A stretch of DNA of 64,000 bases, from positions 806,001 through 870,000 of the forward strand of contig CBDCAB010000005.1 in NCBI GenBank assembly GCA_965213735.1, read 5' to 3'. The position numbers and the translations under genes were made by a program. The notes beneath the pieces were generated by a model. That model was not told the DNA's origin and did not search any database. It was given only the letters and a program-made list of their open reading frames with translations. The DNA comes from CALDTK01 sp965213735 (GTDB taxonomy: Bacteria > Bacteroidota > Bacteroidia > Chitinophagales > Saprospiraceae). How positions within the stretch are numbered: position 1 is the first letter of the stretch; every line of letters begins with the position of its first letter. Shown here one piece after another: positions 27,472-34,938 of this stretch.

Positions 27472-27839
27472 AACGTATTGTGGCCGCCCGCATGCCCAAA
27501 GTGGTGTGGTAAATGAGAAACGATAAGTATTACCTAACAGTCCGAACTATCCAGGTCCTCTGCTAGGCGAAATTTGGTTCGCGACCTGTTTAGATCCCAC
27601 CGTTGTGGGGCGAGAGCGTAAAGAACTCACGCGCGACGGCGCCAGAAAATCTATTTTGTGTGGAGGCTTGCGAGCCGAAAATGAGCTCAGCTGAACACAC
27701 CTGTAGGATAAGCTAAAGCTGCGGGAGGCAACGGGTTTCAGCTTGGCCCAATGAGGTGTAAAGTCTTCAGGCAACAAAAACATTCGAACTATTTGAAAAA
27801 GTCATTAAAAGAGCGTCTTCTTTAGAAGAGAGACTAGCT
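27472..27839. other. Intergenic region without a recognised gene
   Basis: No gene, tRNA or known structured RNA could be recognised. Near the downstream gene's stop there is a weak inverted repeat (TCTTC-TTTA-GAAGA around 27816-27829) that might end transcription. A 78-codon frame on the minus strand (27547-27783) has no family resemblance and is not called. Confidence 0.5.
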
Positions 27840-29102
27840 CTACTGCAAATACTCTCCAGAACGAATAGTTTCAAATTCTCTTTCCGAGATACGATTATAG
27901 CGTACATCACCTTTATCTTCTGTGGCCTCTCCAAAATACCTGGCAGACAGATAGTCGATTCGCTTCCACTTGCTCGAACGCTTCCAGTCCATGTAGACGA
28001 TGCCTTTAAAGCGGTGTTGTGCAGCTAGCGTGTCCGCCGCTTCATACCAATACACTACTTTACCAAAGGTCTTCCCCAGATCTGAGGTCAGTACGTCTGT
28101 CGAGATCACAAATGGATTAGCAGCGCGATTAGCTATATAGATATAGAATTTTAGCTTTCCGTCCTCATTTCTAAGCTCTGCAATTCTCGGGATCGCATAG
28201 TTCTGTTTTGGATCTCCAGATTTGGTATCGGGTATGGCTTGATAGACCCAATAACCAGTAAGATATTCAAAGAAATAGCGCCTTCTGAGAGTTTCACTCG
28301 AATATAATGTAATTATGCTTCCCAATATTCCCGTAAGAAACCACGACGAGCTAACCAAGTTTCCTCGACCGTACGATTCGAAGTATAGCAAGAGCGTACC
28401 TATTGCCAGAAAGAGTCCAATCTTAAACATCAGCTCGGGCTTATCATTGCTGTATATGAACAACATAATTTTTTGAAAAGCTGTCATTGAGACTTTAGTA
28501 TTACGATTCTTGAACACCCTAAACTCAGTCATATTAGTTGTCGAATTTTCAACCCCTCGCTTAACGAGCGTGAGGCCATTAGCCATTCCAGCTTTCTCAG
28601 AGCAAATGACACTAGTTGTTATTGCAAATCGCCCTGTCGCTAAATATGCAGCCGCCGCGGCAGTATCCTCAACTTCGCGTCGATCAACATCGGGATAGCA
28701 CTCATTAATGTATAAAGTACACTGCTTAAGCGCCATTTCGTGTGAGGCTATACAGTTTATGTTCTCCACCTTCCCCTGCTCATGAATGTAATGGCAGTGA
28801 ACGATGGGAAGAATCACTGTATCCAGCTGTTCAAAGGATTCAGCCTTTAAAGCTTCAAAGGATTCCGCTACTATTCCAGCTATACTATTTTGTATTGCTA
28901 CGACTCCTATGTCAATTTCTTCCTTCTTAAGAGCATTTACCACGTTTTGAGAAGTCCTCAGCGGTACATATTCGAACTTGACACCCTCGCATTTCTCAGC
29001 ATATCTCGTTGCAGCAACATTATTGAAACTATTTTCATCTCCCTGGTACCCGATTCTAATTGTCTTCACGCTCTTCAGTTTTGGGCTGCACAATGTACTC
29101 AA
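27840..29102 (-). CDS. Degenerate prephenate-dehydratase domain fused to two membrane helices and a beta-rich (Cap15-like?) domain
   Basis: 420 residues from TTG 29102, or 409 from GTG 29069 (MKTIRIGYQG...), which fits the domain start better. Residues 14-197 resemble prephenate dehydratase (PheA): IRIGYQGDENSF, GVVAIQNSIAG (family P-I-E-N), ASHEMALKQC (family S-H-P-Q-x-x-x-Q-C), DTAAAAAYLA and NMTEF (family N-x-T-R-F). The catalytic Thr (T192) and Q127 remain, but the Glu is Gln (Q71) and the Arg of TRF is Glu (E193); there is no ACT domain. Two membrane helices follow (about 224-241 and 252-268), then a beta-rich domain (278-417: GYWVYQ, KFYIYIANRAA, GKVVYWYE, GDVRYNRI). That layout resembles the 2TM-beta effectors (Cap15) of CBASS-type defence. 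The gene is orphan and AT-richer (about 40-45% GC in sampled lines), which suggests transfer. The role is inferred. Confidence 0.8.
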   Translation of the reverse strand: MSTLCSPKLKSVKTIRIGYQGDENSFNNVAATRYAEKCEGVKFEYVPLRTSQNVVNALKKEEIDIGVVAIQNSIAGIVAESFEALKAESFEQLDTVILPIVHCHYIHEQGKVENINCIASHEMALKQCTLYINECYPDVDRREVEDTAAAAAYLATGRFAITTSVICSEKAGMANGLTLVKRGVENSTTNMTEFRVFKNRNTKVSMTAFQKIMLFIYSNDKPELMFKIGLFLAIGTLLLYFESYGRGNLVSSSWFLTGILGSIITLYSSETLRRRYFFEYLTGYWVYQAIPDTKSGDPKQNYAIPRIAELRNEDGKLKFYIYIANRAANPFVISTDVLTSDLGKTFGKVVYWYEAADTLAAQHRFKGIVYMDWKRSSKWKRIDYLSARYFGEATEDKGDVRYNRISEREFETIRSGEYLQ

Positions 29103-29552
29103 AATATCAGTGGCTGATTTGCGATTATTGTTAAATCACTACAGTCTTCTCGCCTGCCTTGCGAGTCTAAAGCTTCGCGCCCTTGGCAAATCTTTCCCAC
29201 TGACTCACAAGTAGATCCTCTCAGTTATTATCATTCCCCCGCAAAGTGCTTGCTCAAAGTACCCTGGAGTTGCTGAAGCCAACTGCTGGCGGCAAGCATG
29301 CTACCATCGTAGCTCAAACTCTCCAGTGTAACAGCCCCTCAAAAGATCGGACATGATTCTAGTTGCACATTTGAATCGTACTGAGCGCGAAAGGCACAGA
29401 ATATACCTTCACCAGGGAGCTGAAGCAAGCTGTCCCTTCCGAGCCATGAAAACGAGGCGTCACTGCCACCCCACCGGCTAAACGGCGAAGTCAGGAGACA
29501 TCCGCAGGCAAAAGCAGCGAAGCCAAACAGCGAGGCAAACTCTCTCTACCAG

Positions 29553-29638
29553 CCTGACCACAACATTGTGGTCAGGCCAGTCATGATGAGAAGGATATGC
29601 CGGTCGGGAGACCGGCACAACCGCCTCTACCATGGTAG
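29553..29638. repeat. Cluster of three inverted repeats
   Basis: 29553-29576 is CCTGACCACAA-CA-TTGTGGTCAGG (11-bp arms). 29599-29616 is GCCGGTC-GGGA-GACCGGC (7-bp arms). 29627-29638 is the palindrome CTACCATGGTAG. The first belongs to the same family as 21250-21269 and 46915-46938. Confidence 0.8.
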
Positions 29639-29768
29639 CCGGATAGCAGCTTCTTTACAGGAGCTTTTGGTCTACCCCACAACACCTCACCCACGAAATC
29701 TTTTAAATCAACAACCCCACCCCATTTTCTATAACACGCTGAAAATCAACCCCATACCACTTTATGCT

Positions 29769-29815
29769 AAACGTTTCAAGCGTTTCCAAACGTTTACTTA
29801 CGTAAGGAAACGTTT
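29769..29815. promoter_or_regulatory. Phased AAACGTTT boxes upstream of the ssb pair
   Basis: AAACGTTT at 29769, AAGCGTTT at 29778, AAACGTTT at 29788 and AAACGTTT at 29808, with the palindrome CTTACGTAAG (29797-29806) filling the gap. The steps are 9, 10, 9 and 11 bp, about one helix turn each, so a protein could bind one face of the DNA. It lies about 155 bp before ssb. Operator or origin-like role is inferred. Confidence 0.5.
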
Positions 29816-29968
29816 ATCGTACAGCTGTTGGAAAAGCGCCTTCCCATGTTTGCATCGTCAACGACAGACACCGCAGCTCTCTAGCCGCAGCGCCTGTCAA
29901 TCAAACACCGGAACACGCTAGACACACAAACACACCATCGTCTAGCGCTTCTACAACACCTTGTTCTT

Positions 29969-30361
29969 ATGCTTTCCAACAGCGTCACCCTCATCGGCAA
30001 CCTCGGCGATGACATCCAAATCCGCGAGACCACCGGCGGCCAAACCCTCGGCACCGTCAACATCGCTATCAACAACACCTACACAGATCGCCGCGGCGAT
30101 ACTGTCAAAAACACGCAGTGGTTTCGCCTCGTCGCTTGGGGCAAAGTAGCCGAGCGCATGGCTAAAACCCTCAGCAAAGGCGACAAAGTGCTCATCGAAG
30201 GCCGCCTGAGCGCCAACACCTACGAAACCAAAGATGGCGACAAGCGCACCAGCGTCGAGGTCAATGTCGCCACGAGCCGCAAGCTTGATCGACCAGCCGC
30301 GAGCCACTCAGCTTCCACCCCAAGCAAAGTCGAAGCTGCAGAAGCCGTACCTGCATTCTAA
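29969..30361 (+). CDS. ssb: Single-stranded DNA-binding protein (first of two)
   Basis: Binds and protects single-stranded DNA in replication, recombination and repair. It has 130 residues: an OB fold in residues 1-105 (SVTLIGNLGDDIQIRET, NTQWFRLVAWGKVAERM, KGDKVLIEGRLSANTYETKDG), then a short tail rich in Ala, Ser and Pro ending EAVPAF. This is a weak version of the acidic tip (DDDIPF-like) with which SSB recruits partners: only the P-x-F end and one Glu remain. A second ssb gene lies 145 bp downstream. Both follow the phased-box element, so shared control is possible. Confidence 0.93.
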   Translation: MLSNSVTLIGNLGDDIQIRETTGGQTLGTVNIAINNTYTDRRGDTVKNTQWFRLVAWGKVAERMAKTLSKGDKVLIEGRLSANTYETKDGDKRTSVEVNVATSRKLDRPAASHSASTPSKVEAAEAVPAF

Positions 30362-30506
30362 AGCTCGACGAGAGCCATCAGCCAAACCTGCTTCTGTGAC
30401 TTCAAGAGCAAATCTTGCATCACCTGTGGTAGGTCTCGAAGATGCAGATCAGGTTTGGCTTTAGCTCAACTCTTGCTCCTTGCCCACAACACACACCGGA
30501 AATATC

Positions 30507-30824
30507 ATGAAAAACTACGTCCAACTCATCGGTCGCCTCGGAGCCGGTCCAGAAATGCGAGAAACCTCCACCGGCAAGCAAACCGCCCGCTTCTCGGTGG
30601 CCACCAACAACTCCTACACCAACAAGGAAGGCGAACGTATCGAATCCACCACCTGGCACCGCGTCATCGGTTGGAATCGTACTGCTACCACCATGCAAGC
30701 CAAGCTCGCCAAAGGCAGCAAAGTCATGATCGAAGGTGCTCTCCAGTACCGCTCTTTTGAAGATAAAGAGGGCGTCACCCGCTACTTCACTGAAGTAGTT
30801 GCTCAACGCTTTCTCGCCCTCTAG
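30507..30824 (+). CDS. Single-stranded DNA-binding protein, tail-less paralogue
   Basis: 105 residues, just the OB fold (KNYVQLIGRLGAGPEMRET, STTWHRVIGWNRTATTM, AKGSKVMIEGALQYRSF) and ending FTEVVAQRFLAL. There is no linker and no acidic C-terminal tip, so it should bind DNA but not recruit the usual SSB partners. ATG 30507 was chosen because it starts exactly at the fold; the frame from 30480 adds nine residues. Similarity to the first SSB is obvious but moderate, so this is an old duplication or an independent acquisition. A GC-rich hairpin follows its stop codon directly. Short SSBs of this type are common in Bacteroidota. Confidence 0.9.
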   Translation: MKNYVQLIGRLGAGPEMRETSTGKQTARFSVATNNSYTNKEGERIESTTWHRVIGWNRTATTMQAKLAKGSKVMIEGALQYRSFEDKEGVTRYFTEVVAQRFLAL

Positions 30825-30844
30825 ACCGGCTGTTGCTGCCGGTC
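30824..30844 (+). terminator. Hairpin after the second ssb gene
   Basis: GACCGGC-TGTTGCT-GCCGGTC, a perfect 7-bp stem that begins with the last base of the stop codon. It has no clear T-run (CTGTTATTG follows), so it may be a pause or stability hairpin rather than a full intrinsic terminator. Confidence 0.5.
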
Positions 30845-30988
30845 CTGTTATTGAATCGAAATGAAACCGTTCGGCCAAAACGTTGGTCGATTCACGAAGC
30901 ACTCAGCAGAAATCGAAATGTGCTGCTTTTAGCTTTCCCAGGACGCTGATGTAGTTGCTCGAGCCGGCCCCCGGTCGGTTCGGGCCGC

Positions 30989-30996
30989 TACCTTAC
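30989..30996 (+). promoter_or_regulatory. Possible -7 box TACCTTAC before folA
   Basis: TACCTTAC (TAnnTTnn) lies 5 bp before ATG 31002, the same short-leader placement as before other genes here. Confidence 0.3.
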
Positions 30997-31001
30997 CCCG
31001 C

Positions 31002-31517
31002 ATGAAGCTTGCAGCTATTGTCGCTATGACTCCCGACCGTGTAATTGGTGCCGAGAATCAGATCCCTTGGTACCTCCCCGGAGATTTAAGACACTTCAAA
31101 AAGGTAACCCTCGGTCATCCCGTCATTATGGGGCGAAAATGTTTCGAAAGCATCGGCCGACCGCTCCCGAAACGTACCAACATTGTGCTTTCTCGCAATC
31201 CGTTTTTCATCGCTACAGGCATCCTTCGCGCCACGAGCCCCGACCAAGCGCTGGAACAGGCAACTCGAGCAGCTGAGGCGAGTGGAAAGGATACCATCTT
31301 CATTATTGGTGGTGCAGAAATCTATAAGCTCTTCTGGGAGCAGCTCGATTTGCTCTACCTCACCGTCGTCCACACCAAAGTTAAAGGTGATGTCTTCTTC
31401 CCCGAAGTCCGCCCCCAAGATTGGACGGAACTCTCTAGCCGGTATCATGCAGCTGAAGGGGAGGGGGGGGTTAATTGGACCACTTCGTTGTTAGAGGCTG
31501 GACCACTGCGTTGTTAG
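31002..31517 (+). CDS. folA: Dihydrofolate reductase, altered C-terminus
   Basis: Reduces dihydrofolate to tetrahydrofolate with NADPH. 171 residues. The core is normal: AAIVAMTPDRVIGAENQIPWYLPGDLRHFK with the substrate-site Asp in PGDL, VIMGRKCFESIGRPLP, TNIVLSRNP, FIIGGAEIY and GDVFFPEV. The usual C-terminal strand (with ADEKN...Y-F-x-x-Y-x-R) is not there: after SSRYHAAEGEGG a run of eight G (31463-31470) leads into sequence from a 23-bp tandem duplication, giving VNWTTSLLEAGPLRC. A length change in the G run would change or shorten the tail, so the last strand may have been lost or frameshifted. Whether the enzyme is active is uncertain; the catalytic residues are intact. Confidence 0.9.
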   Translation: MKLAAIVAMTPDRVIGAENQIPWYLPGDLRHFKKVTLGHPVIMGRKCFESIGRPLPKRTNIVLSRNPFFIATGILRATSPDQALEQATRAAEASGKDTIFIIGGAEIYKLFWEQLDLLYLTVVHTKVKGDVFFPEVRPQDWTELSSRYHAAEGEGGVNWTTSLLEAGPLRC

Positions 31518-31525
31518 AGGTTGGA
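31477..31525 (+). repeat. 23-bp tandem duplication at the end of folA
   Basis: GGACCACTTCGTTGTTAGAG+GCT (31477-31499) is repeated with two changes at 31500-31522, followed by GGA. The stop codon of folA lies in the second copy. The unit length equals that of the minisatellite at 31931. Confidence 0.85.
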
Positions 31526-31555
31526 TGAATCACACAAAATTTAAAACAAACGAAC

Positions 31556-32110
31556 ATGCACAACTATCACAAACTGTCAATTTACCACAGTTCAATGGAC
31601 TTAGCCTTGGAAGTGTACCAATTGACAAAACGATTCCCGAAAGAGGAATTGCTTGGACTAAGCTCTCAGTTGAGGCGGTCAGCTATCAGCGTACCTTCCA
31701 ATATTGCAGAAGGCTGCGGAAGACATACTGATAAAGACACCGCTCGATTCATAAGTATCGCTATTGGATCTCTCTGTGAAGTAGAAACTCAACTTCAAAT
31801 TGCTCAGCGACTGGGATACTTTCAGAAGGAGAACTTCTCACTGTGTACAGCATCTCTTTGCAAACAACTCGTCACGTTCAAGAACAAACTACTGAACAAA
31901 AAAAACTCAGTTTCACCCATCACATCTTTCCAGCAGCGAAGCGATCTAGCCTCCAGCAGCGAAGCGATCCAGCCTCCAGCAGCGAAGCGATCTAGCCTCC
32001 AGCAGCGAAGCGATTTAGCCTCCAGCAGCGAAGCGATCCAGCCTCCAGCAGCGAAGCGATCTAGCCTCCAGCAGCGAAGCGATCCAGCCTCCAGCAGCGA
32101 AGCGATCTAG
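31556..32110 (+). CDS. Four-helix-bundle (S23/IVP-type) protein with minisatellite-encoded tail
   Basis: 184 residues. Residues 1-120 are the four-helix-bundle family often linked to 23S rRNA intervening sequences and found as free genes in many Bacteroidota: MDLALEVYQLTKRFPKEELLGLSSQLRRSAISVPSNIAEGCGR, then FISIAIGSLCEVETQLQIAQRLGYF. Function unknown. From about residue 126 the frame is read out of a 23-bp minisatellite, giving a 23-residue repeat (SSLQQRSDLASSSEAIQPP-type) that is low in complexity and polar. The stop lies in the eighth minisatellite copy. The tail is therefore a by-product of, or made by, repeat expansion into the 3' end. No 23S rRNA gene is in the window. Confidence 0.85.
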   Translation: MHNYHKLSIYHSSMDLALEVYQLTKRFPKEELLGLSSQLRRSAISVPSNIAEGCGRHTDKDTARFISIAIGSLCEVETQLQIAQRLGYFQKENFSLCTASLCKQLVTFKNKLLNKKNSVSPITSFQQRSDLASSSEAIQPPAAKRSSLQQRSDLASSSEAIQPPAAKRSSLQQRSDPASSSEAI

Positions 32111-32200
32111 CCTCCAGCAGCGAAGCGATCCAGCCTCCAGCAGCGAAGCGATCTAGCCTCCAGCAGCGAAGCGATCTAGCCTCCAGCAGCGAAGCGATCT
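31931..32200 (+). repeat. 23-bp minisatellite, about 12 copies
   Basis: Unit CAGCAGCGAAGCGATCTAGC+CTC, copies starting every 23 bp from 31931 to 32184 (the last partial). The main variation is T or C at the 17th base (GATCTAG / GATCCAG): copies 2, 5, 7 and 9 have C. Copies 2 and 5 are exactly those whose TAG would otherwise stop the upstream gene's frame. Not a CRISPR: there are no spacers. Confidence 0.95.
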
Positions 32201-32227
32201 AATAGCGCAGTGATCCAACCCCCACCC

Positions 32228-33550
32228 ATGACCGAATCCTTCCTACACTACATCTGGAGAACACGCCGCTTTAAGCGTGATGCACTGACACTCACCGATA
32301 AATCAGTACTCGAAATACTTCAATTCGGCAACTATAACACTGGCGACGGTCCGGATTTTTCGGAAGGGCGCGTGCGGCTCGGAGATACCGTCTGGGCCGG
32401 GCATATCGAGATGCACCTCAAAGCCTCCGATTGGCACCATCACCGTCACCAGTTCGATCCGGCTTATGATAATGTCGTGCTCCATGTCGTCTGGGAGGAT
32501 GACGAGCCAGTACTCAACTCCAGAGGAATCGCTCTGCCAACACTCGTACTCAAGGATCTCGTCGATCCGTTGCTGGTGCACCGCTACGAAGAACTCGCCG
32601 CCAACGAGCATGCCATTCCCTGCGAACAGCACCTCGGGAGTGTGCCCGAACTGGTGCTTAATGGCTGGATCGAACGCATGACTCTGCAGCGCCTCGAGCG
32701 CAAGACCAGTGAGTTGCACACTTTGCTGGCCAGCAAACAGAGCGATTGGGATGGCGCCTACTTCCACCAACTCGGACGTTGCCTGGGCCTCCCACTCAAT
32801 GCGGGAGCGATGGACATGCTCATGGAAGCCTTGCCGCTGTCTCTCCTGCAGCGCTATCGCTCTGATCAGCTTGCACTCGAAGCTCTGATGCTCGGAGTAG
32901 GTGGGTTTCTCGAAGATGATTATCTAGACGAGTATCCGCGTCAACTGCAACGCGAGTTTCAGCATCTGGCTAACAAGCACGACCTGAAAATAGTCCCGAG
33001 ATCAGCGTGGAATTTCCGAGGCTTACGTCCAGCAAGTTTTCCGACCATCCGACTTGTTCAACTCGCTGCAATACTCGCTGCCCAGCCGCGCATGTTCGAT
33101 GCAGTGCTAGAAGCATCCTCACCCAAAGAACTCATAAGTCTGTTTGATTATGAACCGCATCCTTACTGGGTCACCCACTATCTGGCCGACCGCCCAAGCA
33201 AGCCGCGTAAAAAGGTCGTGGGTAAATCAGCAGCCCATACCATCATCATCAATGCCGTTGTTCCCTTCATTTTTCTCTACGGGCGCTTGCAAGGCCGCAG
33301 CGAGCTAGAAGATCGTGCCTTGACGATTCTCGACCAACTTCCTAGTGAGCGCAACACCATCATGACGCAGTGGAAGCAGGTAGGCATCGTTGCCGAATCT
33401 GCCGCCGAATCACAAGCTTTGCTAACACTGCGCCGGGAATACTGCAAGCCGCGTCGCTGTCTTGAATGCGCCATTGGTCATTGCTTGCTAAAGCGCGGCA
33501 AACAGGTAGCGCTCACTCCTCGGGTGGAGGAAGAGGCGATTGCCGCATAA
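32228..33550 (+). CDS. DUF2851-family protein
   Basis: About 440 residues. ATG 32228 gives MTESFLHYIWRTRRF, the usual opening of this Bacteroidota family; the in-frame GTG at 32210 is less likely. Family signatures: ILQFGNYNTGDGPDFSEGRVRLGDTVWAGHIEMHLKASDWHHH, then YDNVVLHVVWEDDEPV, and GRCLGLPLNAGAMDML. The C-terminus has C-x4-C-x4-C-type cysteines (EYCKPRRCLECAIGHCLLKRG) that could hold a metal. The invariant acidic and histidine residues in GPDF, EMHL and SDWHHH suggest an enzyme active site, but no function is known. Probably cotranscribed with lpxK 28 bp downstream. Confidence 0.9.
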   Translation: MTESFLHYIWRTRRFKRDALTLTDKSVLEILQFGNYNTGDGPDFSEGRVRLGDTVWAGHIEMHLKASDWHHHRHQFDPAYDNVVLHVVWEDDEPVLNSRGIALPTLVLKDLVDPLLVHRYEELAANEHAIPCEQHLGSVPELVLNGWIERMTLQRLERKTSELHTLLASKQSDWDGAYFHQLGRCLGLPLNAGAMDMLMEALPLSLLQRYRSDQLALEALMLGVGGFLEDDYLDEYPRQLQREFQHLANKHDLKIVPRSAWNFRGLRPASFPTIRLVQLAAILAAQPRMFDAVLEASSPKELISLFDYEPHPYWVTHYLADRPSKPRKKVVGKSAAHTIIINAVVPFIFLYGRLQGRSELEDRALTILDQLPSERNTIMTQWKQVGIVAESAAESQALLTLRREYCKPRRCLECAIGHCLLKRGKQVALTPRVEEEAIAA

Positions 33551-33578
33551 GGGTTGACTGCCAACCGACTTGCACCGC

Positions 33579-34661
33579 ATGCGTTTGTTGGCCGTGCGCA
33601 CACACCTACTCCGTTTCTTAGCAGCTCCACTTGCGGCGCTGTTTGGCCTCGGGGTTGAATTGCGCCTCCTGCTCTACCGTATGCGGTTGCTCAAGCGCTC
33701 CAGTTTTAGCGTCCCAACCATCAGCGTCGGTAATCTAAGTGTGGGTGGCGCCGGCAAAACTCCTCATACGGAGTACTTGCTGCGTATGCTCCAGGAGTTT
33801 TTTGATGTGGGTACGCTCTCTCGTGGCTATGGGCGCAAAACTTCAGGCTTTCGGGCGGTCAACACACAGGATAGTGCGCTCGACGTCGGCGATGAGCCCC
33901 TCCAGCTGAAGCGAAAATTCCCTAAGTCTGCAATCTGCGTTGGCGAAGATCGCGTGTTTGGAATTTCTAATGTGATGCAGGTCGCACCGCAAACGAAGGT
34001 GGTCATTCTCGATGATGCGTACCAAAACCTGGCGATTCAACCCGCTATCAATGTCTTGCTCACCGAATATGATCGTCCTTACTGGCGCGACCACCTGATG
34101 CCGGTGGGTAGACTGCGCGAGTGGCCAGGTGGCTCAGATCGGGCAGATGCCATCGTGATCACCAAATGTCCGACGACCCTCGACGTTGAGCAGCGCCAGA
34201 GTCTACTCGCAGAAATGGCGCCGCTGCCCCACCAGCGGGTGTTCTTTTCCCGTTATACCTACGGCCAGCCGTGGCTGGTGCTCGATCCGCGCTACCGCAC
34301 TCAGCTCGAAGCGGATTGGGATGTCTTATTAGTTACTGCTATTGCACGCGTGGATTACCTACGCGAGAGTCTCGATCAGCGCGTTGCAGAGCTTCACGAC
34401 CTGTCGTTTGGTGATCATCACCAGTTTACAAAGCGCGATTTGGGTCGCATGGTGCGCATTTTCGGCGAGATTGAGAACCCGAAGAAGATCATCCTGACAA
34501 CTGAAAAGGACGCTATGCGGCTCTACGCACATGAAGCCTACCTGCGCGAGCAGAACCTGCCTCTGTTTGCACTCCCTGCCGTGGTGGAGTTTTTGGATGA
34601 GCCTTACGGCAAAACTTTCGACCAGTGGATTCGCGCGCAGTTGTTGGCTTTCCGGGCGTGA
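33579..34661 (+). CDS. lpxK: Tetraacyldisaccharide 4'-kinase
   Basis: Phosphorylates the 4' position of the lipid A precursor at the inner membrane, a late step of lipid A synthesis, so the organism makes lipopolysaccharide-type lipid A. About 360 residues. N-terminal amphipathic/hydrophobic segment (HLLRFLAAPLAALFGLGVELRLLLY), then the P-loop VGNLSVGGAGKTPHTEYLL (G-x4-GKT), LSRGYGRK, the DDAYQ catalytic Asp pair, and LTTEKDAMRL in the C-terminal part. ATG 33579 preferred over TTG 33570. No other lipid A genes are adjacent. Confidence 0.95.
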   Translation: MRLLAVRTHLLRFLAAPLAALFGLGVELRLLLYRMRLLKRSSFSVPTISVGNLSVGGAGKTPHTEYLLRMLQEFFDVGTLSRGYGRKTSGFRAVNTQDSALDVGDEPLQLKRKFPKSAICVGEDRVFGISNVMQVAPQTKVVILDDAYQNLAIQPAINVLLTEYDRPYWRDHLMPVGRLREWPGGSDRADAIVITKCPTTLDVEQRQSLLAEMAPLPHQRVFFSRYTYGQPWLVLDPRYRTQLEADWDVLLVTAIARVDYLRESLDQRVAELHDLSFGDHHQFTKRDLGRMVRIFGEIENPKKIILTTEKDAMRLYAHEAYLREQNLPLFALPAVVEFLDEPYGKTFDQWIRAQLLAFRA

Positions 34662-34793
34662 GGGAGGTGAGAGAACGGAAGCTAGACCGTTACACTGCTG
34701 GAGGCTGGAGGCTGGACTGCTGTTCTGGGGTGCGCTGCTGAGAGGTGGAAAGGGGAAAGTAGGAGGTGGGAAGTGGGAGGTGGGAGGTGAGTA

Positions 34794-34832
34794 TAAAAAA
34801 ACCGGCCCTCACCCCTGAGGGTGAAAGGCCGG
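34794..34832 (-). terminator. Rho-independent terminator, minus-strand direction
   Basis: On the minus strand: CCGGCC...TCACCC-tcag-GGGTGA...GGCCGG followed by a run of seven T. Stems are 34802-34807/34827-34832 and 34809-34814/34819-34824. No minus-strand gene is known just upstream of it, which is why a small RNA is suspected. On the plus strand the same hairpin lies 140 bp after lpxK but has no T-run. Confidence 0.75.
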
Positions 34833-34932
34833 CAGCACTATGAAACACTATTCTAGCTTTGGCGCAAGCAGAGTCAAGTGACTAGGCACTTATCATCCAT
34901 TTGTAGCCATTGGTGCCCGAAAGGTCGGACTT
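34795..34932 (-). ncRNA. Candidate small RNA ending at the terminator
   Basis: A transcript of about 135 nt would run from the TAGATTTG box (34946-34939) to the terminator. It can fold GGCAC/GTGCC and CCGA/TCGG stems and has only tiny frames (for example ATG-GCT-ACA-AAT-GGA-TGA). It matches no RNA family I know. Evidence is the promoter-terminator pairing alone. Confidence 0.3.
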
Positions 34933-34938
34933 TTTTTG

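Larger units (their letters stand above)
29103..29968. other. 866-bp intergenic region with hairpins and a phased-box element
   Basis: No coding sequence is supported. It holds the inverted repeats at 29553-29638 and the AAACGTTT boxes at 29769-29815, annotated separately. The first 440 bases (29103-29550) show nothing I can identify. Confidence 0.6.

Noticed and set aside
27547..27783. 78-codon gene on the minus strand
   Set aside because: Low-complexity Ser/Arg-rich composition, no family resemblance, no promoter-like box.
27472..27839. tmRNA, RNase P RNA or 6S RNA
   Set aside because: The expected conserved ends and loops of these RNAs are not visible here.
27840..29102. Ordinary phenylalanine-pathway prephenate dehydratase
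   Set aside because: Key residues of the PIEN and TRF motifs differ, the ACT domain is missing and the second half is membrane plus beta-rich; no aromatic-pathway genes are near.
27840..29102. A CBASS operon
   Set aside because: No cyclase (CD-NTase), no Cap2/Cap3 and no other defence gene was found nearby; only the C-terminal layout recalls Cap15.
31931..32200. CRISPR array
   Set aside because: A head-to-tail 23-bp minisatellite with no spacers.
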